This document shows, piece after piece, positions 34,963-43,558 of a stretch of 64,000 bases of DNA. Within the stretch, counting starts at the first letter, position 1, and the number at the start of each line of letters is the position of its first letter. This DNA is from Chloroflexota bacterium (GTDB lineage: Bacteria > Chloroflexota > Anaerolineae > Aggregatilineales > Phototrophicaceae): contig JAIUNI010000003.1 of NCBI GenBank assembly GCA_020161935.1, forward strand, positions 62,001 to 126,000, in the 5' to 3' direction. Made by a program: the position numbers and the translations under genes. A model generated the notes under the pieces. It ran no database searches, was not told where the DNA came from, and worked only from the letters and a program-made list of their open reading frames with translations.

Positions 34963-35889
34963 TTGTCAGAATTTATCGAAACCGTTTCCACCCCCCACGT
35001 CCGCCACGATGCGGTCATGCACGACATCCCCTGTAACCTGTGCGGCAGCCAACAAAATCACCCCTTCTGCCCTGAAAATGGCTTACGGCTGGTGGAATGC
35101 GAGAACTGCGGTTTGGTATACGTCAGCCCACGGCCTGACCCCAACGAACTGTACGCCCTCTACGGCGAAACCTACTTCCATAACAACCAATCGGGTGTCG
35201 TCGGTTATACCAATTACCTGAAGGACGAGCCGAATATCCGTAAGACATTCGCGGGTCGCCTCGCGCGGCTGGCGCGGTTCATCCGCCCCGGCAAGCTGCT
35301 GGATGTAGGCTGCGCGGCAGGGTTCTTCCTTGATGAAGCGCGTAAACAGGGCTGGAACGTTTCCGGCCTCGATGTGTCGTCGTTCGCCGTGGGGTACGCC
35401 GCCGAGCATTTCGGGCTGGATGTGCGGCAGGGCAGCCTAACCGAACTTGATTTCACCGACGGCAGCTTTGATGCGGTCAGCATGTGGGATGTGATCGAGC
35501 ATGTGCCTGACCCGAAGGCGTATATTCAACGTGCGGCGGAACTGCTGCGTTCAGGCGGGGTGATCGTACTGGCAACACCGGACGTGGGCAGCATACCCGC
35601 ACGACTGACCGGCAAACGCTGGGTCGGCTACAAGCTCTCCGAAGAACACGTTTATTATTTCTCGATCCCGACCCTCAGCCGCATGTTGAATGAGGCCGGA
35701 TTTGATGTGCTGGATGCGCGGCACGTGGGCAAGTTCGTCACCGTGCGCCTGTTCCTCGACCGTTTGGGGATGTACTCGCCAATCATCGCGCGGCTGCTGG
35801 CACTGGCGGAAAAAGCCTTCCACTTATCCGAGCGCTCGGTGTATGTGAACCCCTTCGACATTGTGGCGATTACGGCACGCAAACGCTAG
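34963..35889 (+). CDS. SAM-dependent methyltransferase with N-terminal zinc ribbon
   Basis: The 308-residue protein starts with a Cys4 zinc ribbon (CNLCG near 23-27 and CENCG near 46-50), followed by YVSPRPD and a class I methyltransferase domain with LLDVGCAAGFFLDEA (motif I) and VSMWDVIEHVPDP. This domain pair is common in nucleotide-sugar and lipid-linked glycan methyltransferases. The start is TTG, with AGAGG 11 bases upstream, so the exact N-terminus is less certain. The GT-C gene follows 3 bases later. Confidence 0.85.
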   Translation: MSEFIETVSTPHVRHDAVMHDIPCNLCGSQQNHPFCPENGLRLVECENCGLVYVSPRPDPNELYALYGETYFHNNQSGVVGYTNYLKDEPNIRKTFAGRLARLARFIRPGKLLDVGCAAGFFLDEARKQGWNVSGLDVSSFAVGYAAEHFGLDVRQGSLTELDFTDGSFDAVSMWDVIEHVPDPKAYIQRAAELLRSGGVIVLATPDVGSIPARLTGKRWVGYKLSEEHVYYFSIPTLSRMLNEAGFDVLDARHVGKFVTVRLFLDRLGMYSPIIARLLALAEKAFHLSERSVYVNPFDIVAITARKR

Positions 35890-35892
35890 TTT

Positions 35893-37326
35893 ATGACCAC
35901 GCTTGCGAACCGCTCTCCCTCCATACCGTTGATCGCGACCATCCAGCGGTATCAACTCCCGATTGTGCTGGTGATCGCGGTGGTGCTGCGGTTGGTGATT
36001 TACTTCGCCTTCCCCGGTGTGTTCCGCTTCGAGGAAACGGGCGCGGTGCAGGGTTCAGGTTCGTATGATGTCTACGCCCAAAACTTGCTGGCGACCGGTG
36101 TTTACGGCTACACACCTGCCGTACCGGACGCGCTCATCCCGCCGCTGTACAGCTACGCGCTGGCGGGGGTATACGCGGTCATTGGGCGGGGTGGGTTGCA
36201 AGTGGCGCTGTTCCACACGCTGCTCGACTGCCTGAGCATCGCCTGTTTGTACGTCATTGGGCGGCGCTTGTTCCCCAAGCGGGAATGGGTGGCGGGTCTC
36301 GCGGGATTATTCTACGCTGCTTACCCGTACCTGATCTTCCAAAATCTGACGGTGATCGACACGCCGCTGTTCATGCTGCTGTTGTACCTATTCCTGCTGC
36401 TGGTGGTAGTGCTGCGTGAGCCCCCGACGCTTGATCGCAGGACGTGGGGGTTAGCCATCGCGGCGGGGGTGGTGCTGGGCTTAGGGCTGCTCTGCCGCCC
36501 AATCTTACCCCCGCTGGCGGTATTCGTGGCGCTGTGGTTCTTGTTCCGCCTGAGCTTCGTTCAAACGGTGCTGCGGCTGCTGCCGGTGGCGCTGCTTTCG
36601 GTCGCGGTGCTTGGGTTATGGATCGCGCGTAACTATCAAGTGTATAACGCCTTCGTGCCGCTGACGACGACCTCCGGCGCGAACTTCTGGCAGGGGAACA
36701 GTCCTTACACCATCCCGTACTTCTTGGCGGGGTATGATGTACAGTGGACATCGCCCGACCCCGGACAAATCAAGTCGCCTAACCCGCAGAGCCGCGAAGC
36801 CGATGCCGAACGAATGGCGCTGGCGATGCAGTTCTTGCGCGAAAATCCCGATAAAATTCCGCAGCTATTGTGGGTGAAGTTTGTCGTCTACTGGAGCATC
36901 GACATCGCGCCGTTGAAGAACCCGACCGAAGGCGAACTGCCCCGGCTGGATTATCAGGGCAATGTCATCCCCGAAACGAACGAACAGGGCGAGTTGGAAC
37001 TCGGTCAGCTTCCGCCCGGTGATCCGGTAGCACAGTATTCGACCTCGCTGTTCGACCAAGTGGGGCGTACTGTTCACGCCCTTTATTGGGGCGGCCTGTT
37101 CCTGCTGGGCCTCATTGGTGTGGCGCTGTCGTGGCGGCAGTGGCGCGAGGTGAGCCTGCTATGGTTCGTGCAGATCAGCATGACGCTGATGTATGTGCTG
37201 TTCCACCCCTCGACGCGCTACCGTGTGCCGACCGACCCGCTGTGGTTTCTGTTTTCCGCCTACGCGCTGGTGTGGCTGTGGGGGCGCATTCGCCATACGC
37301 CCCCGCAAACGACCGCTCAAAGCTAA
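35893..37326 (+). CDS. GT-C membrane glycosyltransferase (ArnT/PMT, GT39-like)
   Basis: The 477-residue protein has about ten hydrophobic segments. The first extracytoplasmic loop carries FRFEETGAVQGSGSYDVYAQ with acidic residues before a D-x-Y-x-x-A motif, typical of GT39/PMT-2 type enzymes that transfer sugars from polyprenyl phosphate. STRYRVPTDPLW near the end matches the common (H/R)xRYxxP signature. It is paired with a methyltransferase gene, suggesting cell-surface glycan modification. It overlaps the convergent LLM gene by 4 bases. Confidence 0.82.
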   Translation: MTTLANRSPSIPLIATIQRYQLPIVLVIAVVLRLVIYFAFPGVFRFEETGAVQGSGSYDVYAQNLLATGVYGYTPAVPDALIPPLYSYALAGVYAVIGRGGLQVALFHTLLDCLSIACLYVIGRRLFPKREWVAGLAGLFYAAYPYLIFQNLTVIDTPLFMLLLYLFLLLVVVLREPPTLDRRTWGLAIAAGVVLGLGLLCRPILPPLAVFVALWFLFRLSFVQTVLRLLPVALLSVAVLGLWIARNYQVYNAFVPLTTTSGANFWQGNSPYTIPYFLAGYDVQWTSPDPGQIKSPNPQSREADAERMALAMQFLRENPDKIPQLLWVKFVVYWSIDIAPLKNPTEGELPRLDYQGNVIPETNEQGELELGQLPPGDPVAQYSTSLFDQVGRTVHALYWGGLFLLGLIGVALSWRQWREVSLLWFVQISMTLMYVLFHPSTRYRVPTDPLWFLFSAYALVWLWGRIRHTPPQTTAQS

Positions 37327-38207
37327 AGCGCCGCAGCCGCCGGAACAATTTCCTTGCCGAATACTTCCAATGGTTTAATAGTGTCGACATCCGGCATATT
37401 GAAGATGGCGTGGGTGAAGCCGAGGTTAGCAAGCACCTTCAGCCGGTCATGCAAGCTGCTGACGGTATCCTCACCGCTGAGGTGCGCCGTGCAGAGGGCG
37501 GTTTTCTCAATCTCGTCGTAGTTACGCCCCAATTTCTCACAATGCCCTTTCAACGTATCGAGGGATGCTTGCAGCTTTTCATAGCCATATGCCTCGAAGA
37601 GGTTACAGGCATCGGCATACTGCGCCGTCATTCGCAGCGTTTTGGTCGGGCCGCTGCCGCCGATCAGGATGCGCGGGTGTGGCTGGCTGAGGGGACGCGG
37701 GTTGTTGGTCATGTGGGGAGCGGAGAAACGCTTACCCGTAAAGTTGGCCTCATCGCCGCTCCACAGCGCGTGTGCCAGTTGGAGTGTGTCCTCTAGCCAC
37801 TCGAAGCGTTCGCTGGTGCCGGGGTACGGCACGCCGAAGCCCTCGGCTTCTTCCTGATACCACGCCGTGCCGACACCGAAGTAGGCCCGCCCGCCGGAGA
37901 CAATATCGAGCGTGTTGACCATCTTCAGCAGCACCGAGGGCAGGCGGTAGACGATACCGGTCACCATTACGCCCAGATACGCCTTCTCCGTCAGCCCCGC
38001 CAGATAACCAAGCGTGGTGTAGGCTTCCATCATCGGGTCGTTATAAGCCTGTCCGAATAAATTCTTGATCTGGTAATAATGATCCATCACCCACAGGCTG
38101 TAGAAATCGTTCGCCTCGGCGGTGGTGACGATTTCTTTGAGTTTGGGGCGAATAGCGGCTGTGCCACCGGGGTACTTAAAAGACGGAATTTGCAATCCGA
38201 TGTGCAT
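37323..38207 (-). CDS. LLM-class (F420-type) oxidoreductase
   Basis: The 294-residue protein has the luciferase-like monooxygenase barrel signatures: GLQIPSF, SLWVMDHYYQ, GVMVTGIVYRLPSVLLKMV, LDIVSGGRAYFGVGTAWYQEE (as consecutive shorter motifs) and ILIGGSGPTKTLRM. These are typical of F420-dependent reductases in Chloroflexota and Actinobacteria. Substrate is unknown. Confidence 0.87.
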   Translation of the reverse strand: MHIGLQIPSFKYPGGTAAIRPKLKEIVTTAEANDFYSLWVMDHYYQIKNLFGQAYNDPMMEAYTTLGYLAGLTEKAYLGVMVTGIVYRLPSVLLKMVNTLDIVSGGRAYFGVGTAWYQEEAEGFGVPYPGTSERFEWLEDTLQLAHALWSGDEANFTGKRFSAPHMTNNPRPLSQPHPRILIGGSGPTKTLRMTAQYADACNLFEAYGYEKLQASLDTLKGHCEKLGRNYDEIEKTALCTAHLSGEDTVSSLHDRLKVLANLGFTHAIFNMPDVDTIKPLEVFGKEIVPAAAAL

Positions 38208-38319
38208 AATGATTCTCCATGTGCATAGGTCGTTGGACGAGGAATGAGCCTAGCCAAATACCATACTACAACCGAGAGTACACTCTAAGTCAAGACGTTG
38301 GAGAGACTATCCTGATGAA

Positions 38320-39399
38320 TTACCGGCTGCCAACCGACCGCCGTGACTTGGGTTTGACCGCCCGTACCAGCGCAGGTTCGGCTACCAGAGGCTCCGCCGC
38401 GTGGGCGTGATGACGAGTACGGCGCAGGGAAGCCAAGCGCACAATCCGCGCCAGCACTTCACCGTAGTTGTAACCGAGCGTCGCTGCCATTCGCACGATA
38501 AAGCTCACCTCGGAAATGTCCGGGTTGTGGTTCGGGTCGAGGATGTACGGGGTATCGCCGCGCATCCGCAGATCGATTCCGCCGTAGTCGCGCATTCCGG
38601 TGGCGCGGTAGGTGGCTTTGGCGAACTTCTCAATCCGCGCTTTGACGGCGGGTTTGACCGGCGCAGGGATTTCAAAGTGCATCCGGCTCTCGTCCCATTT
38701 GGTGTCGTAGTCTTGGAAGGCCAATTCAGGATCACTGGCTTTCAGATAGTGGACGGACATCAACGGCAGCATTTCGAGTTCGGTGTTACCCCATAGGCTG
38801 ACGCGGTACTCCTGCCCGCCGATGAAATCTTCCACCAGCGCGTCTTGATTCCACTCGTCTAACAGGTATTCCACCTGCCGCTTGAGTTCCTGCGGCGTGT
38901 GTACCACCGCTTTCTGGGTGATGCCGTAGGAGGCATGGTAGCCGTTGGGTTTCACAATCGCCGGAAATAAATTCCACCCGCTGACGTTGGTGTCGTTATA
39001 AACGGCGTACTCCGGCGTGGGGATGCTGTGCCGTACCAACTGCGCTTTGGCGATGCTCTTGTCGCGGCTCTGCATCAGTGTGGTATCGTCCGCGCCGGTG
39101 TAGGCGAAGCCCAACGTTTCGTAGAGGTAGGTGATCGGGTCATAACCGGATGGCCCGTCATGGTAGCCATCGCAGTAGTTGAAGATGACGGTGCTGCTGG
39201 TGTCGCAGCGCCGAAGCACATCTTCAATATCATCCCCGACGAGGATGATCGTGGTATCGAAGCCTTCTTTTTGCAGGGCTTTATCCACCAGTTGAACGGT
39301 TTCATCGCTGGTGGCGTTGGCTAAAAATTGAGATTGCGCGAGGGGGCCAGATGGTCGATAGAGAATCAGGATTTGGTAGTGTTCTGGCATGTCAACCAT
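38320..39399 (-). CDS. D-Ala-D-Ala ligase-like ATP-grasp protein
   Basis: The 359-residue ATP-grasp enzyme has FAYTGADDTTLMQSRDKS before the nucleotide-binding core, FPAIVKPN, a glutamate-containing LVEDFIGGQEYRVSLWG, and the metal/phosphate segment GIDLRMRGD plus ILDPNHNPDIS. It resembles Ddl but lacks an obvious housekeeping context and has a basic C-terminal tail (KPKSRRSVGSR). It may ligate other amino acids or peptides. Two ATGs (39399, 39390) are possible starts; GAGAG favours the inner one slightly. Confidence 0.8.
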   Translation of the reverse strand: MVDMPEHYQILILYRPSGPLAQSQFLANATSDETVQLVDKALQKEGFDTTIILVGDDIEDVLRRCDTSSTVIFNYCDGYHDGPSGYDPITYLYETLGFAYTGADDTTLMQSRDKSIAKAQLVRHSIPTPEYAVYNDTNVSGWNLFPAIVKPNGYHASYGITQKAVVHTPQELKRQVEYLLDEWNQDALVEDFIGGQEYRVSLWGNTELEMLPLMSVHYLKASDPELAFQDYDTKWDESRMHFEIPAPVKPAVKARIEKFAKATYRATGMRDYGGIDLRMRGDTPYILDPNHNPDISEVSFIVRMAATLGYNYGEVLARIVRLASLRRTRHHAHAAEPLVAEPALVRAVKPKSRRSVGSR

Positions 39400-39673
39400 C
39401 TCTCTGTTAAGGGCGCTGGAATAAGCGCATTTTTATATCACATGATCTCATTAATTGAAAGCAAATTTCGCCATCAAAAATCAGGTGGAAAATGATCGGT
39501 TTTTGAATATGCTCAACCGTTCAATTTTCACATCATTTTTGATATGCAAAATTAAGTTATAGTTGTACACCGATTTTGATTTTTGTGCTGCGACTTGTTG
39601 AGGGAGACATAAGGGAGCGGCAATATTTCAACTACTATTGCCGGAAAATCCTGTTGAGTCGAGGACTAAAGTC

Positions 39674-39703
39674 ATGATGATGCTATTGAAAAATCGCCGG
39701 TAA
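39674..39703 (+). CDS. Candidate nine-residue small ORF (MMMLLKNRR)
   Basis: Three ATG codons are followed by Leu-Leu-Lys-Asn-Arg-Arg and TAA. GAGGA lies 8 bases upstream of the first ATG, and the stop abuts a terminator-like hairpin. The size makes it very uncertain; it could instead be part of a small RNA. Confidence 0.25.
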   Translation: MMMLLKNRR

Positions 39704-39730
39704 AAGGCTGGTCATTTCACCAGCCTTTGT
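39702..39730. terminator. Terminator-like hairpin
   Basis: AAAAGGCTGGT and ACCAGCCTTTG form a 9-10-bp stem around CATTTC. It lies just 3' of the leftward lipoprotein gene and just after the rightward mini-ORF, so either or both transcripts could end here. Confidence 0.65.
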
Positions 39731-39742
39731 GAATCCTTATTT

Positions 39743-40252
39743 TTATGCCCGTTTGATATTGATGGTGAAGCTCAAATTACTATCGGTAATGGTGATGGCT
39801 TTGAAGGTCAATTGGCCGTTGTCACGGTTGGCGCGGCGGTTAAAACCTTCGACCAAATGCTGGTTAAATTCCGCGACTCGCGCGTCACTGGCATCCCACC
39901 CTTCGATGTTGGCTTGTGTGACCTGTGCCAGCAGCCCACCATTCTGTACCGTGATGGTGACCGTTACGCTGCCGCTGACCGTTCCCTGCCCATCGCGGCG
40001 TTCGTGTTCGCCGTTAATCAGGATTTGCCCGTTTTGTAAATCGACCTTCGGATTACGCAGCAGTGGATTCGTCTGTTTGGAAAGCGCATCAACTACCGCG
40101 TCGTTGACTTCCTGTTCGGTGAGTGTCACGGTCGCGTCTACGCCACCCGCCGGATCGACCTGCACATCGCTCACCGCGCCGCGATTGCAGCCTGCTGACA
40201 TCAGCATTACCCCAATACACACCATCAATAAGCGCATACGCATGGTCATCAT
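39743..40252 (-). CDS. Lipoprotein of unknown function
   Basis: The 169-residue protein has a basic, hydrophobic signal and lipobox LMSAGCN (Cys near 22). The mature part contains VTLTEQEVNDAVVDAL and DLQNGQILINGEHE and ends in beta strands (LTFKAITITDSNLSFTINI), reminiscent of lipid-binding LmeA/DUF2993-like or DUF4403-like folds, but I cannot assign a family. It is divergent from the acyl-CoA dehydrogenase gene. Confidence 0.65.
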   Translation of the reverse strand: MMTMRMRLLMVCIGVMLMSAGCNRGAVSDVQVDPAGGVDATVTLTEQEVNDAVVDALSKQTNPLLRNPKVDLQNGQILINGEHERRDGQGTVSGSVTVTITVQNGGLLAQVTQANIEGWDASDARVAEFNQHLVEGFNRRANRDNGQLTFKAITITDSNLSFTINIKRA

Positions 40253-40416
40253 TCCCCTGATAATTAAACTGACCCTCTCTCATTCTAGGCTGATAATCTC
40301 TTACAATACATTAAGTATCTGTAACCGAACTGTAAAATCTGGAGAAGTGGCAGGCGACACGATTTTTCCATATAATTTAATCAAATGCAGATTAGATTAT
40401 TTTGGGAGCGATAAAA

Positions 40417-41586
40417 ATGGTTGACAGCGTTAAGACTCAAACAGGCGTTTCTTTCGAACTCACCCAAGAACAAAAGATGCTGCAAAAGATGGCGCGGGAA
40501 TTCACCGCTGCCGAGATTATTCCGGTTGCCGCCGCCTTTGACGAACACGCCACCTTCCCCGAAGACATTTTCCACAAAGCGCGCGAACTGGGCATCGTCA
40601 ATATGAACATTCCGGCGGAATACGGCGGAGTCGGTGCTTCGCCGTTCGAGGAAGTGTTGGTCGCTGAAGAACTGGGTTACGGCTGCACGGGCATCAGCAC
40701 GAGCATCAGCACCAACGCGCTGGGCGACCTGCCGATCATCCTCGCAGGGAACGACAAACAGAAGCAGCACTGGCTGGGGGAACGGCTCGTTGATAAGGGC
40801 GAGTTCGTGTCCTACTGCGTGACCGAGGCGGCAGCCGGTTCGAACGTGGTTGGCATCCAAACCCGCGCCGAGAAAAAAGGCGCGAGCTATATCATCAACG
40901 GTTCGAAGATATTCATCACCAACGCCAGCCACGCGCACTTTTTCACGATCTTCGCGAAGACCAACCCCGACGCGGTGCATAAGGGCATGACGGCATTTAT
41001 CGTTGATCGCAACGCGCCCGGTGTGAAGGTCGGCAAGAAGTTCGACAAGATGGGACAGCGTGCCAGTGATACCGCCGAAATCGTGTTTGAGAACGTCGAG
41101 ATACCGGAAGAAAACCGCCTTGGCGAAGAAGGACAAGGTTTCTACCTCGCGATGAAAGTGTTCGACTACAGCCGCCCCGGTGTAGCCGCCGCAGCGGTTG
41201 GCCTTCAGCGCCGCGCCCTTGAGGAGTCGATCAAGTATGCCCGCGAACGGGAAGCGTTCGGTACGCCCATCTACCAGCATCAGGCCATTGGTCACAAGAT
41301 CGCGGACATGGCGATGAACTACGAAGCCTCGCGTTTGCTGACATGGCAAGCGGCGTGGCAGGTCGAGGCGGGTATTGCCAACCCCAAAGTTCCGGCTTAT
41401 GCCAAGGCTTTCGCAGCCGATATGGCGACCAAAGCGGCGGTGGACGCAGTGCAGGTGCTGGGCGGCTACGGGTTCATGAAAGAATACCCGGTCGAGAAGC
41501 TGCTGCGCGACGTGAAGATTTTCCAGATTTATGAAGGCACCAGCGAGATCCAGCGCAATATCATCGTGCGTGAACTCTTTCGCTAA
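40417..41586 (+). CDS. Acyl-CoA dehydrogenase
   Basis: The 389-residue FAD enzyme has the usual order: helical N-terminus with IPAEYGGVG, substrate/FAD segment CVTEAAAGSNVVG and FITNASHA, and the C-terminal domain with REREAFGTPIYQHQ, QVLGGYGFMKEYP and the catalytic Glu in IYEGTSEIQRNII. It oxidises acyl-CoA at C2-C3 and feeds electrons to ETF. The ATG at 40417 has GGAG 8 bases upstream. No ETF genes are nearby. Confidence 0.93.
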   Translation: MVDSVKTQTGVSFELTQEQKMLQKMAREFTAAEIIPVAAAFDEHATFPEDIFHKARELGIVNMNIPAEYGGVGASPFEEVLVAEELGYGCTGISTSISTNALGDLPIILAGNDKQKQHWLGERLVDKGEFVSYCVTEAAAGSNVVGIQTRAEKKGASYIINGSKIFITNASHAHFFTIFAKTNPDAVHKGMTAFIVDRNAPGVKVGKKFDKMGQRASDTAEIVFENVEIPEENRLGEEGQGFYLAMKVFDYSRPGVAAAAVGLQRRALEESIKYAREREAFGTPIYQHQAIGHKIADMAMNYEASRLLTWQAAWQVEAGIANPKVPAYAKAFAADMATKAAVDAVQVLGGYGFMKEYPVEKLLRDVKIFQIYEGTSEIQRNIIVRELFR

Positions 41587-41599
41587 TTAAATCCTCATC

Positions 41600-41633
41600 A
41601 AGGGGTTTGTCGGTGGCAAACCCCTTCTGTTTA
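41600..41633 (+). terminator. Rho-independent terminator
   Basis: AAGGGGTTTG and CAAACCCCTT form a 10-bp stem followed by CTGTTT, 14 bases after the acyl-CoA dehydrogenase stop. Confidence 0.8.
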
Positions 41634-41746
41634 GACCTCGTGAACTCCATCAATTTACCTATCCTCAATTCATTAACGCTCAATTCGGCATTTATACTTA
41701 CAATAGATTACAGTATCTTAATATGCCTATTGGAAAGTAAGCGCCC

Positions 41747-42637
41747 ATGCATGAGCCAAAAAATCGGGAAACAAAATATTTAACCGAGAAACATAATACG
41801 GATACTTACCTCCCCGTACGTGCTACTGGCCCGCTGCAAGAGCCGATGCCGTTTGTGATCGAACTGCGGGTGGTAGGCACACCGGCGATCTTGCAAGTGC
41901 AGGTGGTCGAAACCATGCTGATCGGTCGCGCTGACCCGCAAAAGAACCTGAACCCTGCCGTCGACCTGACCCCGCATAATGGGCAGGGACAGGGTGTTTC
42001 GCGCCAGCACGCGGCGATTCTGGTGAAGGACAACCGCACGTTCATCAAGGATTTGGGCAGCGTTAACGGTACGCGGCTGAATGGTTCACTGCTTGCGCCT
42101 CAGGCGGAATACCGGCTGCGGCACGGTGACGAACTGACCATAGGGCATCTGAAGCTCCAAGTGCGGTTCATTGTGGTGCCGACCCTCGGTAAGACGACGA
42201 AGGGTACCGGTTCGCTGGAGTCGCCGGTGCCACGGATTGCCCACGGCGAAACGGCGCTGGTGGTCGAGGGTGACGCGAGTGTCGCCAAGGTGTTTAGCAT
42301 GGCGCTGCGCCACGCGGGTTTTGAGGTGACGGTGGTCGAAAACGCGGCGACCGCGATCAGCCATATGGCACACGGTTTACCCCATTTGCTGGTACTGGAA
42401 CTCCTGCTGCCGGATATGAACGGCCTCGACCTGCTGCGCCACCTGCGTAAGCAAGCGGGGAACGAGAAGACCCGCGCGGTGGTTTGCTCCGGTTCAACGG
42501 GCGGCTTCCAGATGCACCAAGCGATTGATGGGGGCGCACAGTTGTTCCTCGGTAAGCCGGTGAGCGTGGAAGATCTCCTAAAGGCAGCCCAGCAGGTGCT
42601 GAACCTGACGACGACGGTGATTGAACCGGTTCTGTAG
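41747..42637 (+). CDS. FHA domain fused to a pseudo-receiver domain
   Basis: The N-terminal part (about 35-140) is a forkhead-associated phosphothreonine-binding domain with GR at 60-61, SRQH at 85-88 and GSVNGTRLNG at 104-113. The C-terminal part (about 168-290) has a receiver fold: VVEGD at 172-176, VLELLLPDMNG at 216-226, switch Ser 248/250 and Lys270 in LGKPVS. The phospho-acceptor position is Glu218 rather than Asp, and the first acidic pair is reduced to E-G-D, so phosphorylation is unlikely and Glu may mimic the active state. The protein could link Ser/Thr-kinase signals to a constitutive receiver surface. No kinase gene is adjacent. Confidence 0.85.
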   Translation: MHEPKNRETKYLTEKHNTDTYLPVRATGPLQEPMPFVIELRVVGTPAILQVQVVETMLIGRADPQKNLNPAVDLTPHNGQGQGVSRQHAAILVKDNRTFIKDLGSVNGTRLNGSLLAPQAEYRLRHGDELTIGHLKLQVRFIVVPTLGKTTKGTGSLESPVPRIAHGETALVVEGDASVAKVFSMALRHAGFEVTVVENAATAISHMAHGLPHLLVLELLLPDMNGLDLLRHLRKQAGNEKTRAVVCSGSTGGFQMHQAIDGGAQLFLGKPVSVEDLLKAAQQVLNLTTTVIEPVL

Positions 42638-42657
42638 AACGATCCCGCTTATTCCAA

Positions 42658-42687
42658 TAGGGCGCATTTCGGTGCGTCTTTTTTATT
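42658..42687 (+). terminator. Rho-independent terminator
   Basis: GGGCGCA and TGCGTC pair around TTTCGG and are followed by TTTTTTATT, 20 bases after the FHA gene. Confidence 0.75.
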
Positions 42688-42691
42688 TCTA

Positions 42692-43051
42692 AGTCTCTAG
42701 TCTAAAGTCGACAGGTGACAGTCGAATGCAAGTCATGAGCTATCAGTCGCCAGTCGCCAGCTTAAGGCAAAGGCGATTCGCCAAATCATTTTATTTGCAG
42801 CGGCGGAAGGGTGATTCGCTGCTGCAAAAGGCAGTCTTTAGTCTAAAGTCGACAGGTGACAGTCGAATGCAAGACATGAGCTATCAGTCGCCAGTCTCCA
42901 GCTTAAGGCAAAGGCGATTCGCCAAATCATTTTATTTGCAGCGGCGAAAGGCGGGTTCGCTGCTGCAAAAGGCAGTCTTTAGTCTAAAGTCGACAGGTGA
43001 CAGTCGAATGCAAGACATGAGCTATCAGTCGCCAGTCTCCAGCTTAAGGCA
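42692..43051. repeat. 141-bp tandem repeat, about 2.5 copies
   Basis: Units start at 42692, 42833 and 42974, a period of exactly 141 bases (47 codons), with few differences. Each unit has AGTCTAAAGTCGACAGGTGA, CAGTCGCCAG words and a hairpin-capable GCAGCGG...TTCGCTGCTGC. One frame stays open through all copies, but I treat it as non-coding. CAGTCGCCAG also occurs near 7357. Confidence 0.85.
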
Positions 43052-43255
43052 CAATCAGCGTAATATGCGTAAAAAGCGGCAAAGGCGGCACGACGATTTG
43101 TGCTTAAGTGACCCCATCCCCAGCCCACATCAGCACGTTCGCAGGCTCACTCCGCTGATAGCCCGTAGTAACAGGGAAGGGAGAAAAAGACGAAAGGGTT
43201 TGCCAGCGGCACTTCCGGCCCTACAGCCAAGCCTGTTTTTATTGTATGAGATGTT

Positions 43256-43405
43256 CGTGGCGAAAGGGTGACCATTTGTCAGAACATTTGGTCACTTTTA
43301 GCGGGGGTTGGTGCTAACTTTGCAGGGGAGCGCGAATGTTAAGGGGTTGGTGGGCGGTTAGGAAACGGTTTGTGGCACAAACGGAAAATAAACCTAAGAA
43401 ATAGT
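43256..43405 (+). repeat. Dispersed repeat, copy 2 (inverse of 24001-24145)
   Basis: This segment contains TCAGAACATTTGGTCACTTT, GTTGGTGCTAACTTTG, TGTTAAGGGGTTGG and a final GGTTAGGAAAC, in the same order as the reverse complement of copy 1. A short AAGTTACAAGTGGCAAGT word follows at about 43410. I see no gene between 42638 and 43558. Confidence 0.8.
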
Positions 43406-43558
43406 TTTAAGTTACAAGTGGCAAGTTACAAATGAAAGACTAAAGATGAGAGCAGAAAACGTCATGCTAGAATCCCCGTATGATTGAATATTGATGCTCG
43501 AATGCGATTGTGCTTTTCCGTTATAATCATCTCAACGTCCAATGATTGAGGACAGAAC

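Larger units (their letters stand above)
39400..39742. other. Intergenic region with hairpin, mini-ORF and terminator
   Basis: The region is AT-rich from 39400 to about 39580. A hairpin CGGCAATA/TATTGCCG lies at 39618-39643. GAGGA at 39661-39665 is followed by a nine-codon frame (39674-39703), and a strong hairpin follows immediately. Together these look like a short transcript unit. Confidence 0.4.

Noticed and set aside
42726..43271. 181-codon open frame with 47-residue internal repeats
   Set aside because: It is fully explained by the 141-bp tandem repeat reading through without stops, has no ribosome site and continues into unrelated repeat DNA.
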